38,936 nucleotides of DNA from Mahella sp. (GTDB lineage: Bacteria; Bacillota; Clostridia; Mahellales; Mahellaceae), in assembly GCF_020054945.1 (NCBI RefSeq), contig NZ_JAIHAU010000031.1, positions 1 to 38,936 on the forward strand, written 5' to 3'. Position 1 is the stretch's first letter; each line of letters opens with the position of its first letter. Made by a program: the position numbers and the translations under genes. The notes beneath the pieces were generated by a model. That model was not told the origin of the DNA. It saw only the letters and a program-made list of their open reading frames with translations, and searched no databases. This document shows, in pieces, positions 17,801 to 27,280 of this stretch.

Positions 17801-17829
17801 AATGCCATTCATCTTCGATGGATGGCATT
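17801..17829 (+). terminator. Attenuating hairpin between SCIFF gene and maturase
   Basis: AATGCCATTCAT (17801-17812) pairs over 12 bp (one G-T) with ATGGATGGCATT (17818-17829) around a CTTCG loop. The tail ATTATATTCTATT is only moderately T-rich, so read-through into scfB is expected. Confidence 0.75.
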
Positions 17830-17854
17830 ATTATATTCTATTGAGGGAGAGATA

Positions 17855-19219
17855 ATGCAACAAATTCACAGGTTTTATCAAAGCGGTATCTACATGGTGA
17901 TAGATGTTAACAGCGGTGCTGTGCATAGCGTCGATCGCTTGGCATGGGATATATTAGAGTACTATGGGACAATGGATAATGAGCAGATCATAGATAAACT
18001 TGCATATAAATATGAAAGAGCCGATATCGCCGAAACGTTGTCCGAATTGGATCAATTGCGATCCGACGGCATGTTGTATAGCGACGATAAGGATTATGAT
18101 GCTTTTACCCAAAACGATGATAAACCGGTCGTCGTAAAAGCTATGTGCCTTCATCTTTCGCACGACTGCAATATGCGCTGCGATTATTGTTTTGCATCCA
18201 CAGGCGATTTCGGCGGGCGGCGTATGCTGATGACGGCCGATACGGGCAAGGCGGCTTTGGATTTCCTTATACGTCATTCCGGTTCCCGCCGGCATCTCGA
18301 GGTGGATTTTTTCGGTGGCGAGCCGCTTATGAATTTCGATGTCATGAAGGATATAGTAGAATACGGCCGTCAATTGGAGCAAAGCAGCGGCAAGCATATA
18401 CGCTTTACTGTGACCACCAACGGCATCGAGCTAAATCAAGAAAAAATCAAATATATAAATGATAATATGGACAATGTGGTATTAAGCTTGGACGGCCGAC
18501 CGGCTATCAACGACGCCATGCGCAAAACCGTAAACGGCAAGGGCACATATGATATAATACTACCTAAATTTAAGTCATTGGTGGCTGATCGGCAACATGG
18601 TGATTATTATATACGCGGTACCTTTACAAAACGCAATTTAGATTTTGCAGAGGATGTTATGCACATGGTCGAGCAGGGCTTCGATCAGGTTTCGGTAGAG
18701 CCGGTGGTAGTCAAGGATCAGCCTTACGAGCTGACCAAGGATGATTTACCATATATATTCGAACAATACGATAAATTGGTGGATGAATATTTGGATCACA
18801 TGCGCCATGGCAAACCATTTAATTTTTTTCACTTCATGATCGACTTGGAGCAAGGCCCGTGCGTGGCCAAGCGCTTGCTCGGTTGCGGTGCCGGCAGCGA
18901 GTATGTGGCCGTGACACCGTCTGGTGATATATATCCCTGCCATCAATTTGTGGGCGATACCGACTTTATAATGGGCAATGTTATGGACGACAGCATAGAC
19001 GCCGATATGCAGCGGCGTTTTGCCCGGTGCAACATATACAATAAGCCGGAGTGCCGGGAATGTTGGGCGCGTTTTTACTGCAGCGGCGGCTGTGCGGCCA
19101 ATGCCTATATGTTTAACGGCGATATAACTCGGCCGTATGAGCTGTATTGTGCTATGGAGAAGAAACGCATAGAGTGCGCTTTGGCTATAAAGGCAATTTT
19201 GAATGAGGACAGGCATTGA
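17855..19219 (+). CDS. scfB: Radical SAM SCIFF peptide maturase
   Basis: 454-aa SPASM-type radical SAM enzyme that installs thioether crosslinks in the SCIFF peptide. Seen: an N-terminal peptide-recognition (RRE-like) region (about 1-90), the radical SAM cluster motif CNMRCDYC (Cys105, Cys109, Cys112), FFGGEPLMNF, TTNGIEL, and a C-terminal SPASM domain with many Cys (GCGAGSEY, YPCHQFVGD, PECRECWARFYCSGGC) for two auxiliary 4Fe-4S clusters. ATG 17855 has GAGGGAGAG upstream. The secD promoter overlaps its stop codon. Confidence 0.96.
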   Translation: MQQIHRFYQSGIYMVIDVNSGAVHSVDRLAWDILEYYGTMDNEQIIDKLAYKYERADIAETLSELDQLRSDGMLYSDDKDYDAFTQNDDKPVVVKAMCLHLSHDCNMRCDYCFASTGDFGGRRMLMTADTGKAALDFLIRHSGSRRHLEVDFFGGEPLMNFDVMKDIVEYGRQLEQSSGKHIRFTVTTNGIELNQEKIKYINDNMDNVVLSLDGRPAINDAMRKTVNGKGTYDIILPKFKSLVADRQHGDYYIRGTFTKRNLDFAEDVMHMVEQGFDQVSVEPVVVKDQPYELTKDDLPYIFEQYDKLVDEYLDHMRHGKPFNFFHFMIDLEQGPCVAKRLLGCGAGSEYVAVTPSGDIYPCHQFVGDTDFIMGNVMDDSIDADMQRRFARCNIYNKPECRECWARFYCSGGCAANAYMFNGDITRPYELYCAMEKKRIECALAIKAILNEDRH

Positions 19220-19245
19220 CGAGTTCACGCGATAAGAAGTATAAT
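19216..19245 (+). promoter_or_regulatory. Promoter for secDF
   Basis: TTGACG (19216-19221), 18-bp spacer, TATAAT (19240-19245). The -35 box overlaps the scfB stop. Transcription would begin near 19252, so the in-frame ATG at 19249 is not a usable start and the TTG at 19282 is supported. Confidence 0.75.
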
Positions 19246-19281
19246 ATCATGGTAATAAATGCAGAGGGAGGTATAAAGCAG

Positions 19282-20365
19282 TTGAACCGAAAAACGAGGA
19301 GCTTGGTTATCCTCATAGTATTTATTTTAATTTTAGCCATCGTGTCCTATATAGCCATAGCGGGCCTGAATATAGGTATATACATCGTCAAACCGCTGGG
19401 AAGCGCTATAAAACAGGGCCTTGATCTAAGCGGTGGCGTTTATCTAGTATATGAAGCGCAGGTATCGGACAACGAACCTGATTTGGACAGCAAGATGGAC
19501 GGCGTTATAGGCGTATTCAGAAATCGACTGGACAGCAAAGGCCTTACCGAGGCCACTATAGCCAAACAAGGTGAAAAGCGTATACGCGTCGAGATTCCGG
19601 GCACCACTGACCCGCAAGAGGCGCAGGATTTGCTCGGGCGTACCGCAAAGCTTGAGTTTAAGGATGAAACCGGCAACGTCGTAATTACCGGCAGCGATGT
19701 GAGTTCAGCCAAACCTCAATACGGCACGGATGAGAGTGGCATTACTCAGCCCGTGGTGGCGTTGGAGCTCAACGATGAAGGCGCAAAAAAGTTTGCCGAG
19801 GCAACCAAAGCCAATATAAATAAGATCATAAATATCGTGCTCGATGGAACGCAGCGTATTGGCCGGCGCCATAGGCGTGGCGGCGGTATTATTGTTTATG
19901 CTGCTGTATTATAGATTGCCCGGCCTGGTAGCCGATGTAGCGCTGATAACATATATATTATTGGTGTTTTTAGTGCTGGCAGGAACTGGTGCTACGCTGA
20001 CCCTGCCAGGCATAGCTGGTATAGTATTATCGATAGGCATGGCAGTGGACGCCAATGTGCTCATATTCGAACGCCTTAAAGAAGAACTAAAGGCCGGCAA
20101 AACCCTCGGAGCAGCGCTGGATGCCGCATTTCACAGGGCGCTGAGCGCTATATTGGACTCCAATATAACTACCTTAATAGCGGGAATTGTGCTTTATTTT
20201 TATGGTACAGGCACTATAAAAGGTTTTGCCGTTACATTGATCATAGGTATAGCAGTCAGCATGTTTACCGCTGTGGTGGTAACGCGTTATCTGTTAAAAC
20301 TGGTAATGGATTTCGGCATCAAAAACCTTAAAGTCTATGGCGTAAAGGAGGTCACAGCCCAATGA
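19282..20365 (+). pseudogene. secD: secD, broken by an internal out-of-frame deletion
   Basis: SecD of the Sec holotranslocon, in two pieces. The 5' piece (TTG 19282, ribosome site GAGGGAGGT) gives the first membrane helix, the QGLDLSGGVYLVYEA block and the P1 domain up to NIVLDG at 19848, then continues out of frame to 19914. The 3' piece, in another frame from about 19844, resumes with [10 protein letters not shown] and holds helices 2-6 including [17 protein letters not shown], ending at 20365. About 70 residues expected between NIVLDG and ERSVLAG (rest of the P1 domain and the VGPSLG-type linker) are missing. ATGGA at the junction fits both sides, so a microhomology deletion is possible. 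The stop overlaps secF by 4 nt. Real lesion or sequence error cannot be told here. Confidence 0.88.
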
Positions 20366-21255
20366 AAATCATAGAGAGAAGATGGATATGGTATAGTATA
20401 TCCATAGCCATTATAGTGGTGGGCATTGCCTTTATGCTGATAAGAGGCTTGAATTTCGGCATAGATTTCCGCGGCGGCACGCTGATGGAGGTAAACATAG
20501 GCAAAAGCTATGATGTCGAGGATATAAGGGCTATGATAAAAGCTCATAATGTAGATGCCTATGTGTCGCAAGCAGGGGATAACAACCAAGAGGTGTTGAT
20601 ACGTATAGCCTCTGTGCCCAATGACGATGAAGTGCAGGCACAGATATTAAACGATATAAAAGAAAAATATGGCATCGATGACAGTGCGGTGCTTTCAATC
20701 GAGAAGGTGGGCCCCACAGTGGGCGGCGAGCTTACGCGCAACGCGATATATGCCATAGCCATAGCCTGTGTTCTGATGCTCATATATATATGGATACGGT
20801 TTGAGATACGCTTTGGCGTGGCCGCTATTATAGCCTTGGTACACGATGTGCTCATAATGTCGGCTGCGGTGGCCATAACCAATACGCAGATCAACACGCC
20901 TTTCGTGGCGGCAGTGCTCACCATAGTCGGTTATTCTATAAACGATACCATAGTGGTATTCGACCGCATACGTGAGAACAGACGTAAGTTAGGCAAAAAG
21001 AAGATGAGCCCGTTTGAATTGGCCGATATGAGCATTGAACAGACATTGGCTCGTTCGATAAACACTACTCTCACCACGCTGTTTACCATAACGGCGCTGT
21101 ATATATTGGGCGTACCGTCTATAAAAGAGTTTGCTTTACCCATTATGATAGGTCTTGTTAGCGGCGCATATTCTTCCATATTTATAGCCAGTCCGATATG
21201 GGCGACGTGGACCCAAAGGGATGCTATGGAAAAGGCAGCGGTTCATAAGCGGTAG
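20362..21255 (+). CDS. secF: Protein translocase subunit SecF
   Basis: 297-aa RND-fold membrane protein that with SecD uses the proton or sodium gradient to help late stages of export. Seen: [13 protein letters not shown] after the first helix, the periplasmic P4 region (about 45-125), [12 protein letters not shown] at the second helix, [18 protein letters not shown], and [12 protein letters not shown]. Overlap with the secD stop (ATGA) shows translational coupling. If the secD frameshift is real, coupling still works because the second secD piece ends at the same stop. Confidence 0.95.
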   Translation: MKIIERRWIWYSISIAIIVVGIAFMLIRGLNFGIDFRGGTLMEVNIGKSYDVEDIRAMIKAHNVDAYVSQAGDNNQEVLIRIASVPNDDEVQAQILNDIKEKYGIDDSAVLSIEKVGPTVGGELTRNAIYAIAIACVLMLIYIWIRFEIRFGVAAIIALVHDVLIMSAAVAITNTQINTPFVAAVLTIVGYSINDTIVVFDRIRENRRKLGKKKMSPFELADMSIEQTLARSINTTLTTLFTITALYILGVPSIKEFALPIMIGLVSGAYSSIFIASPIWATWTQRDAMEKAAVHKR

Positions 21256-21273
21256 GCCTTAGGCCTGCCGCTT
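21247..21273 (+). terminator. Stem-loop after secF
   Basis: AAGCGGTAGGCC (21247-21258) pairs over 12 bp with GGCCTGCCGCTT (21262-21273), loop TTA. The stem is very strong but the following tail (TGCTTAAG) lacks a T-run, so termination may be incomplete. Confidence 0.6.
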
Positions 21274-21291
21274 TGCTTAAGGGTGTGGGAA

Positions 21292-23799
21292 ATGTATATA
21301 TATAAGCCTGTAAATTCGGGTCTAAATCGCGATGAGATTCAAGCCTTGTCGGATAAGATGAATATATCGCCGCTTTTAGCTCAACTATTGTGGCAGCGGG
21401 GTATAACCGATGAAATATCCGCCGCTGAATTTCTGCACCCGTCTTTATCGCAGCTGCATGATCCGTATGTTTTACCCGATATGGACGCCGCTGTGCATTG
21501 CATAAAGGCTGCTGTTCAAGATGGCGTTAAAATAGCCGTATACGGGGACTATGATGTCGACGGCATAACATCCGGCGCTATAATGTTGAGCGTATTGCAT
21601 GATATGGGGGCCGACGCCATACCCTATTTACCTGACAGGTTTAGCGAAGGTTATGGCTTAAACAGCGATGCTATATATAAGCTCCATGATCAGGGTATAG
21701 GCCTTATAATAACGGTGGATTGCGGCATAACTGCCGTGGAAGAGACAGAATTGGCGCGCGAGCTTGGTATGCAGGTAGTGGTGACCGATCATCACCATTG
21801 CTCGGATAAATTGCCCGACGCTCAGGCAGTGGTCAATCCTCACAGGCCTGATGCAACCTACCCATTTGCCTCATTGGCCGGTGTAGGCGTGGCATTTAAG
21901 CTGGCATGCGCGCTGATAGGCTTGGATGCTGCTATGGATTATATAGACGTAGCAGCATTGGGTACAGTGGCCGACATAGTGCCTCTTGTGGGTGAGAATA
22001 GGGTAATAGTAAAATACGGCCTGCAGCGCATAAAGGATAATCCGAGGCTGGGCATAAAGGCTTTATGGCAGGCAGCAGGCTTAAAAGATGATATAAGCTG
22101 CATAAATACCGAACATATAGCGTTTCAGTTGGCGCCGCGGTTGAATGCTGCCGGACGTATGAGCAGTGCTATAAAAGGCTTAAAGTTGCTTATGAGCCAA
22201 GATACGGATGAAACCGCGGCATTGGCCAAGGATTTGGATGCCGACAATCGCCAGCGCCAGTCGATAGAGAGGCAGATCATTCAAGAGGCCGTCGGGATGA
22301 TCGATGATACCGTGGATTTAAGGCGTGATTTTGCCATAGTATTGGCTAAAGAGGGCTGGCATCAAGGCGTGATAGGTATAGCGGCGGGCAAGCTGGCCGA
22401 GATGTATCATCGGCCGGTGCTTATGATAGCCCTGTCCGATGGTATGGGTCATGGCTCGGCGCGCAGCATACCGTCCTTGGATCTTTATCAAACACTGATT
22501 CAATGCAGAAAATACTTTGTAGCTTTCGGCGGCCATGCGCAGGCTGCCGGATTTTCAATACTGGAAGAGGATGTTAATGCTTTGCGCCGAAAGCTCAATG
22601 ATGTCTTATCCGATGTACTTTCGCCTCAAGATGTCATGCCGCTTATCTATTATGATGCCGGCATAAATATCGAAGATATTTCGCCCGCTACATTGGACGA
22701 ATTGAGCCTTCTGGAACCGTTTGGGGAGGCTAATGAGGAGCCCGTATTTCTGATAGGCGCAGCTCCGTTTAAGGATATGCGAGAGGTTGGTGCCGATAAA
22801 GCCCATTTAAAACTGTGTCTGACACAGGATGGAGCCGATCTCGACTGTATAGCATTTCGTAACGGCAATAAATATCAAGAACTGTGTTGCTGTCAGAGAT
22901 TGGACGTTATAGGCTCTTTAGAGCTTAATACATGGAACGGCGTACAAAAAGTACAACTAAAAGCAGCCCATATAAGACCATCTATCGATAAGCAAAATTT
23001 GGACGCTTTTATATGCCAATACTACGATAATATAACCGATGGCTTTATAGCCGATAATGTTGAAATATCAGGTGATGCGTCATCCATAGATGATATATTG
23101 GAATCGAATGTTCATACGGAACAAAGAGATCAATGGTTGATCGAGCATGTATCCGGCAATATCAATAATCTGATACTGGTCAATACACAGGGTCAACTGG
23201 CTCATCTGTTGCACATGTTGAGGGAACGCAAAACATTGGAAATCATGGATATGCATTACAACTCGGCCGGCAATGACGCGGTGGTATATAACTGCATATT
23301 GGTTAATGCCGAACTATCGACATTAAACCTTAAACCGTTTACCCATGTAATACTATATGATGTACCTTTCAGCGCGAGCTATATTTTGAAATTAGCTGAT
23401 AAAATAACCGATCAGGAACTCCATATAATTTTCGGGGCCGATCAACTAAAAGATAATATTGAAATGCTGAAGCAGTGGACTTTATCGCGCGGTGATATGG
23501 AGGGCCTTTATAAGGCACTCAGATATGCGGCGCGCCGTTCGGCACAATATAACATAAAAGCCGATCTTTTAATAGAGGCCGCCGGTATTAATGCATATAA
23601 ATTAATGAAGGGATTGGATATTTTCCAGCAATTAAACTTGCTTAGATATAGCATGCTGCCCGATGGCATGGTATACATATGCATGCTACCTTACAGCCAA
23701 AAGATGAATTTGCGTGATAATGCTATCTATAGCGCTATGGAACGTTTACAAAAAGCATTTAAAGATTTCGAAAAATATGTTAAAATTAAATATAACTGA
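21292..23799 (+). CDS. recJ: Single-stranded-DNA-specific exonuclease RecJ
   Basis: DHH-family 5'-3' exonuclease in recombination and repair. Seen: motif I YGDYDVDGITSG from residue 84, VDCGI, TDHHHCSD, GTVADIVPLVGENR, and the DHHA1 part with GHGSARSIPSLDLYQ and FGGHAQAAGF. An OB-like domain follows, then a C-terminal extension of about 250 residues common in Firmicutes RecJ. 835 aa. ATG 21292 has GGGTGTGGGA upstream; GTG 21283 is less likely because its ribosome site would be too close. Next to apt and relA, as in many Firmicutes. Confidence 0.94.
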   Translation: MYIYKPVNSGLNRDEIQALSDKMNISPLLAQLLWQRGITDEISAAEFLHPSLSQLHDPYVLPDMDAAVHCIKAAVQDGVKIAVYGDYDVDGITSGAIMLSVLHDMGADAIPYLPDRFSEGYGLNSDAIYKLHDQGIGLIITVDCGITAVEETELARELGMQVVVTDHHHCSDKLPDAQAVVNPHRPDATYPFASLAGVGVAFKLACALIGLDAAMDYIDVAALGTVADIVPLVGENRVIVKYGLQRIKDNPRLGIKALWQAAGLKDDISCINTEHIAFQLAPRLNAAGRMSSAIKGLKLLMSQDTDETAALAKDLDADNRQRQSIERQIIQEAVGMIDDTVDLRRDFAIVLAKEGWHQGVIGIAAGKLAEMYHRPVLMIALSDGMGHGSARSIPSLDLYQTLIQCRKYFVAFGGHAQAAGFSILEEDVNALRRKLNDVLSDVLSPQDVMPLIYYDAGINIEDISPATLDELSLLEPFGEANEEPVFLIGAAPFKDMREVGADKAHLKLCLTQDGADLDCIAFRNGNKYQELCCCQRLDVIGSLELNTWNGVQKVQLKAAHIRPSIDKQNLDAFICQYYDNITDGFIADNVEISGDASSIDDILESNVHTEQRDQWLIEHVSGNINNLILVNTQGQLAHLLHMLRERKTLEIMDMHYNSAGNDAVVYNCILVNAELSTLNLKPFTHVILYDVPFSASYILKLADKITDQELHIIFGADQLKDNIEMLKQWTLSRGDMEGLYKALRYAARRSAQYNIKADLLIEAAGINAYKLMKGLDIFQQLNLLRYSMLPDGMVYICMLPYSQKMNLRDNAIYSAMERLQKAFKDFEKYVKIKYN

Positions 23800-23816
23800 A
23801 AAGTGGGGGGTTTGCC

Positions 23817-24341
23817 ATGGATGGATTAAAAGAAAAGATACGTGTAGTGCCTGATTTTCCTAAAAAAGGGATAAGCTTTAAGGATATAACCACTTTGCTT
23901 AAGGATAAGGAAGCCTATCATCACGTCATAAAAGAATTGGCAGCCGGATTAGATGATATAGATTTGGTGGTAGGGCCGGAAGCCAGAGGCTTTGTTATCG
24001 GGGCACCTTTGGCTTATGAGTTGTATGCCGGTTTTGTACTGGTGCGCAAGCCGGGTAAATTACCGGCTGCCACGATAAAATACGAATATGAACTTGAATA
24101 CGGTACCGATGTACTGGAGATTCATAGAGACGCTATCGTACCCGGCCAACGAGTGGTAGTGGCTGATGATTTATTGGCCACAGGCGGCACGGCTTATTCG
24201 GTCGTCAAGCTCGTGCAAAGCCTTGGCGCAGAGGTGGTAGCCATTCGTTTTGTTATGGAGTTGACCGATCTCGGCGGTAGAGAACGTTTGAGTGAATTCA
24301 AGGACTGCGATATAAAATCGCTCATTCAATTTGATCATTAA
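23817..24341 (+). CDS. apt: Adenine phosphoribosyltransferase
   Basis: 174-aa purine salvage enzyme making AMP from adenine and PRPP. Seen: N-terminal VVPDFPKKGISFKDIT, GPEARGFVIGAPLAYEL, VRKPGKLPAAT and the PRPP loop VVVADDLLATGGTA. GTGGGGGG precedes the ATG by 8 nt. It lies 17 nt after recJ and before relA, the usual order. Confidence 0.97.
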   Translation: MDGLKEKIRVVPDFPKKGISFKDITTLLKDKEAYHHVIKELAAGLDDIDLVVGPEARGFVIGAPLAYELYAGFVLVRKPGKLPAATIKYEYELEYGTDVLEIHRDAIVPGQRVVVADDLLATGGTAYSVVKLVQSLGAEVVAIRFVMELTDLGGRERLSEFKDCDIKSLIQFDH

Positions 24342-24375
24342 ATGGGAGTTAGGTTATGGAGATGTCCTTTAATAT

Positions 24376-26393
24376 ATGGATAAAGATTTATACGATAGAT
24401 TAAAGCAGAGTTATCCTCTACAATATGTGCCGGTTTATTGCATGATGTTTTAGAGGATACTGATTATACGTATGATGATCTTGTAAAGCTTTTTGGCAAG
24501 GAAATCGCAGACCTTGTAGAGGGTGTTACAAAGCTGAATAAACTGGAGTTTCAGAGCAAAAAAGAGGCTCAAGCTGAAAATTTACGTAAGATGTTTATAG
24601 CCATGGCTAAGGACGTCAGGGTGATAATGGTAAAGCTGGCTGATCGCCTCCACAATATGCGCACGCTCAGATATCTGGATAAAGAAAGCCAGCTCAGAAA
24701 TGCCAAGGAGACCATGGAAATATACGCTCCGTTAGCGCATAGGCTGGGTATATTTAGCATAAAGTGGGAATTAGAAGACCTTTCATTACGGTATCTTGAC
24801 CCCGAAGCATATTATGATCTGGTTGATAAAGTGGCTGCTAAACGCAAGCAAAGAGAAGAATATATAAACCAGGTCATAACAACGATCAAAGAAAAAATTG
24901 CCGAAACGGGTATTGAAGCAACTGTGGATGGCCGGCCCAAGCATTTCTATAGCATATATAAAAAGATGAAATACCAGGGCAAGGCTTTTGACCAAATATA
25001 TGATCTTATGGCCGTAAGGGTGATAGTGAATACCGTGCGCGATTGCTATGCCGTACTCGGTCTTATCCATACTATATGGAAACCGATACCCGGCAGATTC
25101 AAGGATTATATAGCCGTACCTAAGCCGAATATGTATCAGTCCTTGCATACAACCGTAGTGGGCCCAAAAGGAGAGCCTGTTGAGATACAAGTGCGTACGT
25201 GGGATATGCATAGGATAGCCGAATATGGTATAGCGGCTCATTGGAAATATAAAGAGGGCCGCTTAAAAAATACTGACCTGGATTCAAAATTGGCATGGTT
25301 GAGGCAGATACTGGAATGGCAAAGCGATGATCGCGATGCCGATGAATTCGTGGAATCATTAAAGGTCGATTTATTTAGCGATGAGGTTTTGGTTTTTACG
25401 CCTAAAGGCGATGTTATCGATTTGCCTAAAGGCTCTACGCCGCTTGACTTTGCTTATGCCATACACAGCGCTGTGGGTAATCGGTGTATCGGAGCTAAAA
25501 TAAACGGCAAGATAGTGCCGCTCGATTATGAATTGCAGACCGGCGATATAGTGGAGATACTGACATCGCCGACGGTAAAGGGGCCCAGCCTGGATTGGTT
25601 AAAGATAGTTAAAACATCCCAGGCTAAGAGCAAAATAAATCAGTGGTTTAAAAAAGAGCAAAAAGCGGAAAACATATCAAAAGGCCATGAGCTGTTGGAA
25701 AGGGAGGCCAAAAAATACGGGCTTTCGCTCGGTCAACTTACAAAACCCGAGTGGATAGAACCTATAATAAAGAAATACAGCTTTCGCTCATTTGATGATA
25801 TATATGCGGCGGTAGGCTATGGGGCTTTAACCCCTCATCAGGTATTGGCACGATTGGTGGAAGACTATCGTCAAACCCAGCAAAGCGATGAGAAGATCAT
25901 TGAAACCATCAACAAAGCCATGCCGGAGCCTAAACAGTCAACGCCTACCACGATAAAAGTAAGCGATATCGACAACGTTATGATGAGGATATCCAAATGC
26001 TGTAATCCAGTTCCCGGCGATGAAATAGTAGGTTATATAACTCGCGGCAGAGGCATATCTATTCATCGAAAGGACTGTCCCAATGTGAGAAGTGGTGCGT
26101 TTGAACCCGAACGTTTGATAGATGTTCAGTGGGATGAGGCGCCGAAAACGGCATATGATGCAGGCGTGCAGGTGACGGCGCAGGATCGTTTTGCCTTGCT
26201 GGCCGATATTACCAATACCATAAGCGAGTCCAAAATAATGGTAACATCTGTAAACGCTAAAAGCAGACAGGATGGTATAGCAGTTATAAATCTGACCGTA
26301 CAGATAACCGGTTTACAACAGTTGGATAAGCTGATGAAACAACTGAGAAAGTTGCCTAAGGTTATAAGCGTGGAAAGGGTCAATGCCTCATGA
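24376..26393 (+). pseudogene. relA: relA/spoT-type (p)ppGpp synthetase-hydrolase, broken near its 5' end
   Basis: Stringent-response enzyme. From codon 24417 onward the frame is intact: STICAGLLHDVLEDTD (HD hydrolase site), the synthetase domain with RIKD-like RFKDYIAVPKPNMYQSLHTTV, TGS domain (VFTPKGDVIDLPKGSTPLDFAY), a conserved Cys region (KCCNPVPGDEIVGYITRGRG) and the C-terminal ACT domain. The 5' end is out of register: ATG 24376 reads MDKDLYDRLKQSYP in another frame and hits a stop. About 50 residues of the HD domain, including the first metal-binding His (AHxGQ...HP region), are absent at the junction near 24415. Ribosome site GGGAGTTAGG (24344-24353) fits better with ATG 24356, whose frame closes at 24403, so a second slip is possible. 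A shorter protein from an internal start would lack hydrolase function. Confidence 0.88.
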
Positions 26394-27019
26394 GAGTGAA
26401 AGTTTTACGTGTCGGTATGTATCAGACCAATTGTTATATATGGGCATATGATGATAATTCGGCAGTTATAATTGATCCGGGTGATGAAGGGGAGAAGATA
26501 TACGAGATTGTAGTACAAGATAAATTGGCAATTACGCATATAATACTGACGCACGGTCATCCGGATCATGTCGGCGCAGTACCTTACTTAAAAAAGTTTA
26601 CGGGCGCTAAAGTATTAATCCATAAAGATGATTGTTTTATGATAAATGATAACGAAACCTCCATTGCGTATTTATTGGGTATGAATCCAATATCGATAGT
26701 TCCAGACGGCTTTTTAGCAGATAATGATACTATTGATATAGGTCTTTCTAAAGCGCATATAATGCATACGCCCGGGCATACTCCAGGTAGTATATGTATT
26801 CAGGTAAAGGATTGTTTATTTACCGGCGATACATTATTTGCCGGATCTATAGGTCGTACTGATTTACCCGGAGGTGATCAATACAAGATGAGAATTTCTT
26901 TAAACCGTATTTTAACGAATATAGATGATAATACTATTTTATATCCCGGTCACGGTCCCTCGTCTACTATGAAGTATGAAAGGATAAGCAATCCATTTTT
27001 AGCGGATGTGGATCTATAA
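26390..27019 (+). CDS. MBL-fold metallohydrolase (glyoxalase II-like)
   Basis: 209-aa metallo-beta-lactamase-fold hydrolase. Seen: the binuclear metal motif THGHPDH (His55, His57, Asp59, His60), HTPGHTPGSICI, FTGDTLFAGSIGRTDLPGG, and LYPGHGP. This set matches the YcbL/glyoxalase II group found next to relA in many Firmicutes; the substrate may be a thioester but is not shown. It overlaps the relA stop by 4 nt (ATGA). Confidence 0.88.
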   Translation: MRVKVLRVGMYQTNCYIWAYDDNSAVIIDPGDEGEKIYEIVVQDKLAITHIILTHGHPDHVGAVPYLKKFTGAKVLIHKDDCFMINDNETSIAYLLGMNPISIVPDGFLADNDTIDIGLSKAHIMHTPGHTPGSICIQVKDCLFTGDTLFAGSIGRTDLPGGDQYKMRISLNRILTNIDDNTILYPGHGPSSTMKYERISNPFLADVDL

Positions 27020-27047
27020 GCGAAATTAGAAGATGGAGGCAAGGTTT

Positions 27048-27218
27048 ATGAGTAAAGATGGGTTCGATGATCGATACAAAGATCTTACGGATGTAGAAGT
27101 TACTGAGATGATGGATATGATAGAAGAAGGCATTGATGACAGGACCATAGCAGAGCAATTTGACATAGACCCTGAAACGGTACGACGCTTGAAGAAAGAT
27201 TTGGAAAAAGACATATAG
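27048..27218 (+). CDS. Small helix-turn-helix-like protein
   Basis: 56 aa, acidic N-terminal half and a C-terminal helix-turn-helix-like segment (DDRTIAEQFDIDPETVRRLKKD), similar to sigma-factor region 4 or homeodomain-like helices. ATG 27048 has ATGGAGGCAAGG upstream. Lies between the MBL-fold gene and the hisS promoter. I do not recognise a named family; DNA binding is inferred only from the helix pattern. Confidence 0.7.
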   Translation: MSKDGFDDRYKDLTDVEVTEMMDMIEEGIDDRTIAEQFDIDPETVRRLKKDLEKDI

Positions 27219-27221
27219 AGG

Positions 27222-27250
27222 TTGACGCCATGCCGTCTAAAATCTATAAT
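27222..27250 (+). promoter_or_regulatory. Promoter for hisS-aspS
   Basis: TTGACG (27222-27227), 17-bp spacer, TATAAT (27245-27250), 31 bp before hisS. Transcription would start near 27257, leaving a leader too short for a T-box. Confidence 0.8.
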
Positions 27251-27280
27251 TATATGTATAAAATCTTTTGGAGGTAAAGC

